Counted from the stretch's first letter, positions 1-10,588 are shown. The stretch: DNA of 64,000 bases from Sipunculus nudus (GCA_026874595.1 CM049313.1:24672008-24736007); one strand, 5' to 3'. Notes: generated by a model from the letters alone, not told the origin. Made by a program: numbers and translations.

Positions 1-1047
1 TGAAAAAAGGGAAATGTATCAGGAAGAGCTGGAACGACAGGATAGGTTTAGGCTGAGGCAACTAGAGATTGAGCATGGGGGGTCTAGCACTTCTTTTTCA
101 CCTGCTGGAATGGTCAATCCTGTTAGGAAAGTTTGTCTGTCAGCATGGGGGGAACATACCAAGGCAGATCAATACCTTAGTACCTGTGAAAGGTTATTTG
201 GGGCCAACCAGATTCCCAGAGAACAGTGGGTAGGACATCTGGTGCCTAAATTGCCTGGAAGAGCTCAGGCCATTTACAATCGATTACGAGTAGATAAAAC
301 TAATGACTATGAGCTACTTAAACAAGAAATCCTGGACTATTATTCCATCTCTCCTTTTATATATCGCCAGAATTTCTTTAAATGGTCTAAGAGGCCCAGC
401 GAGACGTATGCAGAGTTTGTCAAATCGCTCAGGGAACAGTTACACCTTTGGGTACGAGGTGTGGTACCCCAGGGGGAGGATGTTGATTGGGAGGAATTGC
501 TGCTCAGGTTTAGGTTCGAGATGCAATTGCCTGATGAGCTAAACCTGTTTATTGTAGACAAGGAGCAGCTACTCTGCAGGAATGTGTAACCCTGGCGGAT
601 CAGTATGTGATAAACAGACAGTTACTGGCTAAGACTAAGTCAGGGATCAGTCAAAAGTCAAGGGAAACCCCGGGGCCGGCTCCAAGGCCAGATGGGGGGT
701 CAGGAACTAAGGGGGGAGGCAATGAGGTTTTCAAACGGGGTGACCGAGGACCCGGACCCATGAGTAGGAGTATGGGGCCCTCGGGACTTAACAACCGGCC
801 CAGCCAACGATTCTGTAGTTTTTGTGAGAGGCGGGGTCATGACAGACAAGAGTGCTATTCCTGGCCCGAGAGTCCTTTGTACAAAGAGCCTAGGCCCGGG
901 TTACGGCCTAACTACCCTAGTTTGGACCCCAAAAGGGAACCACAGCAGGGATCGACGGGTTTAGTCTCCGAGGTTCGGCCCCGTAGTATCGAGGAAGATA
1001 GCATTGACCCATTGTATCAGGACGATACTGGAAAGGCCAGGGTATAA
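1..1047 (+). pseudogene. gag: Retroelement gag, copy A (5' end outside window)
   Basis: Structural gene of the Ty3/gypsy-type element. The capsid-like part reads from about 14 to 589. It is rich in Trp, Leu and Arg and ends in a leucine-rich segment (LLLRFRFEMQLPDEL) that resembles the SCAN-like C-terminal capsid domain known from Gmr1-like Gag. The nucleocapsid part (607-1047) is Gly/Pro/Arg-rich and has one zinc knuckle, CSFCERRGHDRQEC (C-x2-C-x4-H-x4-C), at about 811-852. A one-base frameshift near 562-566 brings in TAA at 587-589 and separates the two parts. The nucleocapsid part then ends at an in-frame TAA (1045-1047) directly before the protease. All four copies carry the same frameshift and stop, so the gene was broken before amplification. 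The window begins inside this copy, so the array continues upstream. Confidence 0.85.
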
Positions 1048-1354
1048 GGGGGGCCAGTTACAGTCACATACTTACGGGACACTGGGTCTCCGCTGAGTGT
1101 TATATCCCAGAAGTGTATAGGGGGGGGGGGGGGTAACCCGGGAAAGGATAACAGTCAGAGGGATAAATAATATGACATGCACATACCCCTTGGCCAAGGT
1201 CACCATCGACAGTGACATCTATAAAGGGCCATTAACCGTCGCAGTAGTGCGCCAGACGCCCCTGCCAGGCATTGATTTACTGTTGGGCAATGAGGTTTTG
1301 GCTAAAACCCAGGGCTTAGATATACCATGTGGGGTTATCACCAGGGCACAGAGC
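1048..1354 (+). pseudogene. Retroelement aspartic protease, copy A (frameshifted)
   Basis: Retropepsin-type protease that would process Gag and Pol. The catalytic Asp-Thr-Gly-Ser motif is at 1078-1089, followed by the usual S-x-V-I-S context. The second hallmark, LLLGNEV, lies near 1282-1302. Between them a run of 14 G (1120-1133) replaces the 7 G of copy D and puts the two halves in different frames, so this copy is broken here. The protease follows gag across a single in-frame TAA without changing frame. That stop could be a decayed codon or a natural readthrough stop. Confidence 0.7.
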
Positions 1355-1524
1355 AGGAGGGAGTCGGATCCCTTAGAGGACCCCGACACTAGTTTGTTGT
1401 GGGACAGTGACAGTATTGGAACCCCAGAGGATACCGGAAATACCCGGGAGGAAGTTAGTCTGGAGGGGGGCGAGGGCCCAAATAGGGGAATTCCCGAAAG
1501 TGATAACTCAGGGGGCTCACAGGA

Positions 1525-2790
1525 ACTGGTAGACATTGCTACCGCCGAGTTCAAGGTAGCCCAGGAAGCTGACCCGACCCTAACTCCGCTATGGGAGATG
1601 GCAGACAGGGAAGGAAACACGGGGGAAGGCTATTATGTAGAACGTGGTATTCTGATGTATAGAGATAAACCTAAGCAGGGTAAACAGGTGCCTGACTGGA
1701 AGGTAAAGGACCAGGTGGTGGTGCCCCCGGCCATATAGAGGGAAACTATTAAAGTGGGCACACGATGCCATCACAGCAGGACATTATGGCTATAACAAGA
1801 CCCTAGACAGGTTGAAGCACAATTTCACCTGGCCAGGAATTAGGCGGGATGTAGGGGTGTACTGCAGGGAATGTGGGACGTGTAAAAGGAATGGTAAGGG
1901 GGTGCAGCAACAGGTGGCGCCACTTAAGTCGCTTCCTATAGTGGGCAAGCCATGGGAACTGATTAGTGCTGATTTCGTGGGTCCGCGTCCCCTAACACAG
2001 GAAGGAAACAGGTACATCTTTAACATTATAGATCATGCCACTAGATACATGAAAAGCTAGGCTATACCTAAAGCCGATGCTGAGCATGCCAAGACATTTT
2101 TCTTAGAAGTTTTCTCCAGACATGGACTGCCACGACAGTTGCTAACTGACAGGGGGAGCACTTTTGTTAGCGAAATGTTCCATGGATTTCTGGGAGAACT
2201 AGACATACAGCAACTCTTGACCTGTAGTTACAGACCCCAAAGTAATGGCACTATAGAAAAGGCAAATGGGACTCTGAAAGCAATGATAAAAATTGCATTA
2301 GAAGACAGCACCTATGACTGGGACGCATTGTTACCGTGGCTTCTGTTTGCTTACCGCAGCGCCACACACAGTAGCACGGGGTACAGTCCATTCTTTCTTA
2401 TGTATGGGCGAGAACCAACTGGACCATTGCAGTTATTGTTTGATCAGTGGACCGGCCAGACGGAATCGTTGGAGGTTCCTATGTACAACTATGTGTATCA
2501 GTTATGCCAAAGAGTGCAGTTGGCGCTGCTGGAGGCCCAGGCAAATCAAGAAGTACAAGTAGACTCTAGGGCCGACCAATATGACAAACGACATAAGGCA
2601 AAATTAGTCCGATTTAAACCAGGAGACCTTGTCTTGATTCACCTCCCGTATGGGGGGAAACCATTGGTGGGCGCCTGGAAGGGCCCTTATCCCATTAAGG
2701 AACAGGTGGGCAGCCAGACATTTGTTGTCCATACGCCGGACAAAAGGATAAAGACGCGGCATTTGCATGTTAACGCCATGCGACCCTGGG
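1525..2790 (+). pseudogene. Retroelement integrase, copy A (broken)
   Basis: Integrase, placed upstream of reverse transcriptase. Order of parts: an N-terminal linker; an HHCC zinc-binding segment (AHDAITAGHYGYNKT, then CRECGTCKR, about 1755-1890); the DDE core with Asp in ISADFVGPRP (about 1965-1990), Asp in LTDRGSTF (about 2142) and Glu in GTIEKANG (about 2250); and a C-terminal GPY/F module (GAWKGPYPIKEQ, about 2670-2705) ending near NAMRPW. The catalytic residues survive. The reading frame has a TAG at 1736-1738, a frameshift between there and the zinc segment, and a TAG at 2058-2060. The same breaks occur in all four copies. The order gag-PR-INT-RT is Gmr1-like. Confidence 0.85.
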
Positions 2791-2919
2791 CCAGTAGGGA
2801 GGACCATCAATTTACTGTAGGGGCTGGTTTAGCTGTAGGACAGACGGTGGGAGACGTTATGGACAACCCCGGACCACCGACTGAGATAGAGGAGAGATAT
2901 GACCCAGGCAGTTATAGTT

Positions 2920-3603
2920 TGCGGGAGTGTACGCCCAGCGGTGAACTGCCTGATCTGACGCACCTCCCACAGAGCCGCCTAGCGGATCTCAATCGGGTAC
3001 TAGCGCGACACCGGGCGTTGTTCTCAGGACAATTAGGACGCTTTAAGGGGGTCCTACATGATATAGATGTAGGGGAACATTTACCTATCAGGCAAATTTC
3101 TATAGGTCGTCCCCCGAAAAGATAAACATTATGAAACAGGAAGTTGATGAAATGCTAAAGTTAGGGGTAATCAGGCCCAGCAGGAGTGAATGGGCAGCAC
3201 CGCGCATTCTTGTCAAGAAAGCTAACAATGAATGGCGACCCTGTGTAGACTTTAGAAAGGTCAACGCCATATCTAGGGGGGAGTCATACCCCTTGCCCAG
3301 GCTAGACGACCTTATAGACAGGATAGGGGGAGCTCAGATTCTCACCACGTTAGATTTAGCCAAGGGATATTGGTAGATCGAAATGACTCCAAGAGCCAGC
3401 GAAATCGCAGCTTTCATTACTCCCTTCGGTCAGTATGAGTTTGTGACTATGCCATACGGACTCAAGATGGCCCCCTATCGTTCCAACGGGCGATGAACCA
3501 CACTCTAGAGGGATTCGAGGGATTTGCGGTCGCCTACTAAGACGATGTAGCCATTAGCTCAAATTCGTGGGATGAACACCTAGAACAGTTGGATCTAGTT
3601 TTC
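2920..3603 (+). pseudogene. Retroelement reverse transcriptase, copy A (truncated)
   Basis: N-terminal two thirds of a Ty3/gypsy reverse transcriptase. Recognisable parts are ILVKK and the WRPCVDFRKVN motif (about 3208-3262), YPLPRLDDL, the catalytic LDLAKGYW (about 3350-3373), and the YxDD box near 3535-3546. In that box the second residue is a TAA stop (3538-3540). Further breaks are TAA at 3123-3125 with a frame change, TAG at 3374-3376, and one missing C near 3472 relative to copy D. The gene stops at the array junction just after the YxDD region, so thumb and RNase H are absent. All breaks are shared by copies B and C. Confidence 0.85.
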
Positions 3604-3632
3604 TAGTTGGATCTAGTTTACTAGTTGGATCT
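3587..3632 (+). repeat. Unit junction 1: 18-bp repeat, 2.5 copies
   Basis: Point where reverse transcriptase coding sequence is joined to the 3' flank of the C1q gene. Two and a half copies of an 18-bp sequence (core agttggatctagttttct) sit at the join. The first matches the RT sequence in copy D (agttggatctagttttc); the last merges into the C1q flank. The repeat looks like templated filler made by repeated short template switching. Confidence 0.8.
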
Positions 3633-4229
3633 GAATAGGAAACCAATGGTGTACTAATTTGATTACAGATATTGGATAATAGGTCTATTTTTCGTTTCTG
3701 ACTTTGAGGTCTTCTTTGTTTCCCTACTAATGCGATTATAGCTTCAGCTCACAAACGATATTTCAGCTGGGTATCCTTTTAATCAATGTTTAGTCTATTA
3801 ACGTGTCCTCTACTGGAAATGATAAGGAATCATTACAAACAAAATTTAACGTTAATTACAAACAAAACATCATCCTAATTTTAAGAATGTCATAAGAAAC
3901 ACCACGCACATCCAGCTTGAACATTGTTATGAATGCAGATTCTCATCACAGATCCGGTTTAAGAGATTTGATTATTAAAATAAACAAATAATATACCTCC
4001 GTCACACAAGCGAGAATCAAAACACTATTCTGAGAATATTAAGCTTTATTAAAACAAAATACAGGGTCAGAGGATTTTAATTCAAGCCATAAGTCACCAA
4101 GGTCCAAACAGCTTTCAACTGCTGGATTGCAAAAAGATAGGTTTGAATAGGAAGATTAATAAAAAACTTAAACAAAACAATCATAACTGACACAAAGATA
4201 TTGTGCCATTAACGTTGTTTCCCTCGAAT
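3633..4229 (-). other. C1q gene 3' UTR and 3' flank, unit B
   Basis: AT-rich sequence downstream of the C1q stop codon when read on the minus strand. It contains an AATAAA poly(A) signal (4045-4050 on minus), about 180 bp past the stop. No other coding sequence was recognised. Confidence 0.6.
4045..4050 (-). terminator. Poly(A) signal AATAAA after C1q exon 3, unit B
   Basis: Minus-strand AATAAA (plus TTTATT) downstream of the C1q stop. The same signal is at 11001-11006 and 17955-17960 in the next two units, so each exon set has its own 3' end signal. Confidence 0.6.
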
Positions 4230-5154
4230 TTACATATCCCTTATCAGGAAACCTGAAAAGGAATTTCCATAGATACCGTGCAGCCTATATGTACTATAGG
4301 GACATATGACAACAAACACGCTTTCTCCTCTTTTGAGCAAAAGGGGTTTGCTTATAGACATTGTACCCCAGGGAATGTTTGTATGGCTCCCATCAACAGC
4401 TATGTTGTTTTTACGAAGCTGAACGCATCCTCGGCCAGGATTTCCGGACAACCCGTCAACATTGAACATATAGAGCCCCGTCCGCGGTGCAATAAATGCA
4501 TGTAGAGCCATATTGTAGCCGTGACCGTAGTTCATGAATAAGCGGTTGTACGGAATTCGAAGTGTACGCCCGACAAGATCAGATCCAGCGTAGCCCACAT
4601 CAAATGTGATAACTACAAATAGAATAAAACTTATAGAATAAAATTCATCAGAATTACCTGTGAGAATTTGCACTTTTGGGTCCTATTAATTACCATGAGA
4701 AGTCGTCGTATTTGACAGACTATTGATGAATAACCATTGACCTACGAACAAATAACATGGTTCTGCTTGTGTTATGTTAACTATGTGCCACATTCGCTTT
4801 AAGTTCTAATATGTGTGTGAGAACGAATAGTCTTTGGTAGAAGAACTGGTGCATATGACTAGTAACTTATCAATGGGGTCAATATTTGACTGTAATAATG
4901 CAAACAAAAATGTCTGGTCAATTTTTACACAGTCATTATCTCAAATCAATATATTTCCTTGAGAAGTGAGGCATTAAGTGATTGTCAGCTGCTATTTATT
5001 TTTTTTCTAAGATCTATTGCAAGTCCATCGAGGCTATTTATTCATTAATTTTTATTTACAATGTGAATTTACTTCAAATTTCTGAATTTTCCTATAAAAC
5101 ATAAAAAAAGTTACAAGTATTCCTACCTCCATTGAGTCTTCGTGATTCCCGATT
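4230..5154 (-). CDS. C1q-domain protein, terminal exons 2 and 3 (unit B set)
   Basis: Minus-strand exons of a small secreted C1q-domain protein. Exon 2 is 28 nt (5127-5154), bounded by an acceptor ending ttttatag and a donor gtagga. Exon 3 (4230-4612) begins after a pyrimidine-rich tract ending tttgtag and runs to TAA. Exon 2 leaves phase 1, and its last G completes the Val codon at the start of exon 3, so the splice is in frame. The domain shows VITFDV (first strand), FIAPRTGLYMF (the F-x5-G-x-Y-x-F C1q signature), and the typical last strand SFSGFLI. Two Cys are present. The set is intact but has no signal exon of its own; the only one seen is at 27411-27494. C1q-domain proteins of molluscs act as secreted recognition lectins in innate immunity, a role inferred here from the family. 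Confidence 0.8.
4613..5126 (-). other. C1q intron 2, unit B
   Basis: AT-rich intron between the 28-nt exon and the C1q exon on the minus strand, with donor gtagga and acceptor tttgtag. An open frame runs through the intron side of the acceptor, but its upstream Met codon is intronic. Nothing else was recognised. Confidence 0.6.
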
Positions 5155-5201
5155 CTATAAAACAACAACAAATACACAATCAAATATATATATATATATA
5201 T
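5155..5201. repeat. (TA)n tract at retroelement 5' boundary, unit B
   Basis: C1q intron 1 sequence ending in a TA run (about 5184-5202) that passes straight into the LTR. The run differs in length between units (also near 12140-12160 and 19096-19114). It is the likely insertion site of the element, since (TA)n also occurs beyond the 3' LTR. Confidence 0.7.
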
Positions 5202-6073
5202 AACGGGTCTTTGGGGCTCAGGTTAATTATTATTTTAGGAATGGAAATTTAGTAATCATGTGTGGGATGCATGTGGAGTGAATAAGGCATATTACATGTG
5301 TCACGTCAGATACGGGTCGCTCTGCCCCGAGGGAGGGGTATGACGTAATAGTAGGTCGGCGAAGGGTTAAGCAATGCCCGGAGGGTGGCTTAGTACCAGC
5401 CAGCCCTATCTCTGGTAATGTGTCATTGTCAGTCGGTCGGACTGGGCTGGCACGAATAGCCTATAGATTAAATAACAGCCACGGGCTGGAGGGGAAAATT
5501 CGGTTTTAAATCATTTAACCAATCAGGATTAGTTAAAGAGAGTGGTTTTGTAAGATCATCCAATGAGGGTGAGAGATTAGGAGAGAGGCTGCGTGGTCAG
5601 CCGCGGGAGAATTGGAGAGCGGGGAATTAGCAACGGGCGGGCGAGGAAAGCAGACGGAAAGACTGTGTAACTTTAAAAACAAGTGAGGGAATACGCAAGG
5701 GCGATTCCCCTTAACAGGTCTAACTGCACTTAGCTTAGAGACCAGAGGGGACCTAGAGTTCTATAGTGGCAGTGTTAGTGTACAAGGATAGTACAAGAAG
5801 CTAATTCGAGAAGCCCGAAGAAAGCCTGGAAAACATAGAGAACAAGTGTGTCAACCTCAGTGCTGAATAAAGCCTTTTTGTTATCATTAACTGTAACCAG
5901 CGGTTGTGTTTTTCATTCGGCAACACACACACAAGCAAACTCACTGAAAAAACAGCAAAACCTTGGACAGCGAGCCTTAGAGATTTAATACACGTCGTAT
6001 TAAATCCTCAAATCATAATCATCCATAACCACATTTACAAACGCACATATCAGCTACGGCGGATATGATGATA
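5202..6073 (+). mobile_element. 5' LTR, unit B (lacks first 19 nt)
   Basis: Homologous to the 3' LTR at 26153-27042 but missing its first 19 nt, which are replaced by TA repeat. It contains an AATAAA signal (5866-5871), a 10-bp perfect stem with a 5-nt loop (5982-6006), and GCCAGCCC/GGGCTGGC arms near 5398-5450. It ends gatgata directly before the primer binding site. No open frame. Confidence 0.85.
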
Positions 6074-6093
6074 TGGGGGCCTTCGTCTGGGAT
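6074..6093 (+). promoter_or_regulatory. Primer binding site, tRNA-Pro-like, unit B
   Basis: Begins TGGGGGC immediately after the LTR and ends CGTCTGGGAT. It resembles the tRNA-Pro primer site used by several retroviruses, with two extra bases and one substitution. It would prime minus-strand DNA synthesis. Confidence 0.6.
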
Positions 6094-6803
6094 TCTCTGA
6101 GATGGTAAACGTCTTCTGCCGGAACCGAAGAGATGCTTACTCGGAAGAACCAAGGGTCGAGATAAGATAGACAGCCAGGGTCGCGGCGGAACAAGGCCAG
6201 CAGAGTTCGATTAAGGAAAGAGAAAAAAATTATTAATAACTTGGACACGAACTGGTGTGATATTTATTTATTATGGACTAAATAAGGAACCTGGGCTAAA
6301 AAGGAACACAGGAAAAATTGGGTGAGTAACTTGACAATTTCTGATCTTTTTTATGTGATTTGTCGGTCAATTTTGGTTGGGTAAACTCCAGTCTCGATGG
6401 TTAATTTCAGTCTGAGTAATTTGGTGATTTTGCAGGGCAGCCTACGAACTCATACATGTGTCTAATCTAATCTCAGTAATTCAGAGAACATAGAACAGCA
6501 TTGTCTGTATTTAGCGTGTAAACTTGCAAAGAAAAAGCGGCTGGTCCGCTCTGAAGTTATTTTTTTTTCAGTTTGTTTAGGGAGCTAGGAAAATACAGTG
6601 TTGCATACTCTAAAATAATAATTTCCCGTGAGAGCATTTTTTCCCCGCCGCAGGAAGGACAGTAGGTCGCAGGAGGGTTAAATATATCGTTGGACACGTG
6701 GTCAAAAGCGTGTTGTTAGTTAAATTGGAGGCGGCAGTGGGCATATATTAACATTTAGTCTCAGATATTCATTAACAGACTCCGAAGGCTGATTTAGCAG
6801 CGC
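6094..6803 (+). other. Retroelement leader, unit B
   Basis: About 710 nt of untranslated leader between the primer site and the gag ATG. It contains a donor-like gtgagtaac near 6322 and an acceptor-like ttttgcag near 6436, so a leader intron is possible. No coding sequence was recognised. Confidence 0.5.
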
Positions 6804-8001
6804 ATGAAAACTAGAAGCAAGAATTATAATAGTATTGGTGATAAGGATCAAACGCAAGCAGCAGGGTCGCAAACCTCAGGGCAAGACAGCCGGGATGTAG
6901 ATCCTATATGGGCTAGGTTAGAGAGACTGCCTTTCTTCCAGGAGGCAAACTAAGTGAAAAAAGGGAAATGTATCAGGAAGAGCTGGAACGACAGGATAGG
7001 TTTAGGCTGAGGCAACTAGAGATTGAGCATGGGGGGTCTAGCACTTCTTTTTCACCTGCTGGAATGGTCAATCCTGTTAGGAAAGTTTGTCTGTCAGCAT
7101 GGGGGGAACATACCAAGGCAGATCAATACCTTAGTACCTGTGAAAGGTTATTTGGGGCCAACCAGATTCCCAGAGAACAGTGGGTAGGACATCTGGTGCC
7201 TAAATTGCCTGGAAGAGCTCAGGCCATTTACGATCGATTACGAGTAGATAAAACTAATGACTATGAGCTACTTAAACAAGAAATCCTGGACTATTATTCC
7301 ATCTCTCCTTTTATATATCGCCAGAATTTCTTTAAATGGTCTAAGAGGCCCAGCGAGACGTATGCAGAGTTTGTCAAATCGCTCAGGGAACAGTTACACC
7401 TTTGGGTACGAGGTGTGGTACCCCAGGGGGAGGATGTTGATTGGGAGGAATTGCTGCTCAGGTTTAGGTTCGAGATGCAATTGCCTGATGAGCTAAACCT
7501 GTTTATTGTAGACAAGGAGCAGCTACTCTGCAGGAATGTGTAACCCTGGCGGATCAGTATGTGATAAACAGACAGTTACTGGCTAAGACTAAGTCAGGGA
7601 TCAGTCAAAAGTCAAGGGAAACCCCGGGGCCGGCTCCAAGGCCAGATGGGGGGTCAGGAACTAAGGGGGGAGGCAATGAGGTTTTCAAACGGGGTGACCG
7701 AGGACCCGGACCCATGAGTAGGAGTATGGGGCCCTCGGGACTTAACAACCGGCCCAGCCAACGATTCTGTAGTTTTTGTGAGAGGCGGGGTCATGACAGA
7801 CAAGAGTGCTATTCCTGGCCCGAGAGTCCTTTGTACAAAGAGCCTAGGCCCGGGTTACGGCCTAACTACCCTAGTTTGGACCCCAAAAGGGAACCACAGC
7901 AGGGATCGACGGGTTTAGTCTCCGAGGTTCGGCCCCGTAGTATCGAGGAAGATAGCATTGACCCATTGTATCAGGACGATACTGGAAAGGCCAGGGTATA
8001 A
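6804..8001 (+). pseudogene. gag: Retroelement gag, copy B
   Basis: First complete gag in the window. It starts at ATG 6804 with a polar N-terminus of about 49 codons, then a frameshift near 6950 gives TAA just before the capsid part (frame of 6968-7543). A second shift near 7516-7520 separates the capsid and nucleocapsid parts. The CCHC knuckle lies near 7765-7806. One private change from copy A is Asn to Asp at about 7230. Ends at TAA before the protease. Confidence 0.85.
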
Positions 8002-8310
8002 GGGGGGCCAGTTACAGTCACATACTTACGGGACACTGGGTCTCCGCTGAGTGTTATATCCCAGAAGTGTATAGTGGGGGGGGGGGGGGTAACCCGGGAA
8101 AGGATAACAGTCAGAGGGATAAATAATATGACATGCACATACCCCTTGGCCAAGGTCACCATCGACAGTGACATCTATAAAGGGCCATTAACCGTCGCAG
8201 TAGTGCGCCAGACGCCCCTGCCAGGCATTGATTTACTGTTGGGCAATGAGGTTTTGGCTAAAACCCAGGGCTTAGATATACCATGTGGGGTTATCACCAG
8301 GGCACAGAGC
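8002..8310 (+). pseudogene. Retroelement protease, copy B (frame kept)
   Basis: Same protease as copy A with DTGS near 8032-8043. The G run here has 14 G plus two extra bases, nine nucleotides longer than in copy D. That is a multiple of three, so the protease frame stays open into the linker, unlike in copy A. Confidence 0.7.
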
Positions 8311-8480
8311 AGGAGGGAGTCGGATCCCTTAGAGGACCCCGACACTAGTTTGTTGTGGGACAGTGACAGTATTGGAACCCCAGAGGATACCGGAAATACC
8401 CGGGAGGAAGTTAGTCTGGAGGGGGGCGAGGGCCCAAATAGGGGAATTCCCGAAAGTGATAACTCAGGGGGCTCACAGGA

Positions 8481-9746
8481 ACTGGTAGACATTGCTACCG
8501 CCGAGTTCAAGGTAGCCCAGGAAGCTGACCCGACCCTAACTCCGCTATGGGAGATGGCAGACAGGGAAGGAAACACGGGGGAAGGCTATTATGTAGAACG
8601 TGGTATTCTGATGTATAGAGATAAACCTAAGCAGGGTAAACAGGTGCCTGACTGGAAGGTAAAGGACCAGGTGGTGGTGCCCCCGGCCATATAGAGGGAA
8701 ACTATTAAAGTGGGCACACGATGCCATCACAGCAGGACATTATGGCTATAACAAGACCCTAGACAGGTTGAAGCACAATTTCACCTGGCCAGGAATTAGG
8801 CGGGATGTAGGGGTGTACTGCAGGGAATGTGGGACGTGTAAAAGGAATGGTAAGGGGGTGCAGCAACAGGTGGCGCCACTTAAGTCGCTTCCTATAGTGG
8901 GCAAGCCATGGGAACTGATTAGTGCTGATTTCGTGGGTCCGCGTCCCCTAACACAGGAAGGAAACAGGTACATCTTTAACATTATAGATCATGCCACTAG
9001 ATACATGAAAAGCTAGGCTATACCTAAAGCCGATGCTGAGCATGCCAAGACATTTTTCTTAGAAGTTTTCTCCAGACATGGACTGCCACGACAGTTGCTA
9101 ACTGACAGGGGGAGCACTTTTGTTAGCGAAATGTTCCATGGATTTCTGGGAGAACTAGACATACAGCAACTCTTGACCTGTAGTTACAGACCCCAAAGTA
9201 ATGGCACTATAGAAAAGGCAAATGGGACTCTGAAAGCAATGATAAAAATTGCATTAGAAGACAGCACCTATGACTGGGACGCATTGTTACCGTGGCTTCT
9301 GTTTGCTTACCGCAGCGCCACACACAGTAGCACGGGGTACAGTCCATTCTTTCTTATGTATGGGCGAGAACCAACTGGACCATTGCAGTTATTGTTTGAT
9401 CAGTGGACCGGCCAGACGGAATCGTTGGAGGTTCCTATGTACAACTATGTGTATCAGTTATGCCAAAGAGTGCAGTTGGCGCTGCTGGAGGCCCAGGCAA
9501 ATCAAGAAGTACAAGTAGACTCTAGGGCCGACCAATATGACAAACGACATAAGGCAAAATTAGTCCGATTTAAACCAGGAGACCTTGTCTTGATTCACCT
9601 CCCGTATGGGGGGAAACCATTGGTGGGCGCCTGGAAGGGCCCTTATCCCATTAAGGAACAGGTGGGCAGCCAGACATTTGTTGTCCATACGCCGGACAAA
9701 AGGATAAAGACGCGGCATTTGCATGTTAACGCCATGCGACCCTGGG
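8481..9746 (+). pseudogene. Retroelement integrase, copy B (broken)
   Basis: Same integrase as copy A (zinc segment, three catalytic acidic residues, GPY/F module). It has the same TAG before the zinc segment (8692-8694), the same frame change, and the same TAG at 9014-9016. Confidence 0.85.
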
Positions 9747-9875
9747 CCAGTAGGGAGGACCATCAATTTACTGTAGGGGCTGGTTTAGCTGTAGGACAGA
9801 CGGTGGGAGACGTTATGGACAACCCCGGACCACCGACTGAGATAGAGGAGAGATATGACCCAGGCAGTTATAGTT

Positions 9876-10559
9876 TGCGGGAGTGTACGCCCAGCGGTGA
9901 ACTGCCTGATCTGACGCACCTCCCACAGAGCCGCCTAGCGGATCTCAATCGGGTACTAGCGCGACACCGGGCGTTGTTCTCAGGACAATTAGGACGCTTT
10001 AAGGGGGTCCTACATGATATAGATGTAGGGGAACATTTACCTATCAGGCAAATTTCTATAGGTCGTCCCCCGAAAAGATAAACATTATGAAACAGGAAGT
10101 TGATGAAATACTAAAGTTAGGGGTAATCAGGCCCAGCAGGAGTGAATGGGCAGCACCGCGCATTCTTGTCAAGAAAGCTAACAATGAATGGCGACCCTGT
10201 GTAGACTTTAGAAAGGTCAACGCCATATCTAGGGGGGAGTCATACCCCTTGCCCAGGCTAGACGACCTTATAGACAGGATAGGGGGAGCTCAGATTCTCA
10301 CCACGTTAGATTTAGCCAAGGGATATTGGTAGATCGAAATGACTCCAAGAGCCAGCGAAATCGCAGCTTTCATTACTCCCTTCGGTCAGTATGAGTTTGT
10401 GACTATGCCATACGGACTCAAGATGGCCCCCTATCGTTCCAACGGGCGATGAACCACACTCTAGAGGGATTCGAGGGATTTGCGGTCGCCTACTAAGACG
10501 ATGTAGCCATTAGCTCAAATTCGTGGGATGAACACCTAGAACAGTTGGATCTAGTTTTC
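9876..10559 (+). pseudogene. Retroelement reverse transcriptase, copy B (truncated)
   Basis: Same truncated reverse transcriptase as copy A with identical stops. A private Met to Ile change lies near 10111 (EVDEIL). It ends at the second unit junction. Confidence 0.85.
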
Positions 10560-10588
10560 TAGTTGGATCTAGTTTACTAGTTGGATCT
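10543..10588 (+). repeat. Unit junction 2: 18-bp repeat, 2.5 copies
   Basis: Identical to junction 1. The exact recurrence shows that the units descend from one original joining event. Confidence 0.8.

Noticed and set aside
1219-1620. Minus-strand open frame of 133 codons repeated in every unit
   Set aside because: It is antisense to the protease/integrase linker, has no recognisable domain, and is explained by base composition of the sense frame.
4230-4673. Single-exon 147-codon reading of the C1q protein starting at an upstream Met
   Set aside because: The first 20 or so codons are intronic: a pyrimidine-rich acceptor (tttgtag) lies at the C1q start, and the spliced model with exons 1 and 2 gives a signal peptide and the correct phase.
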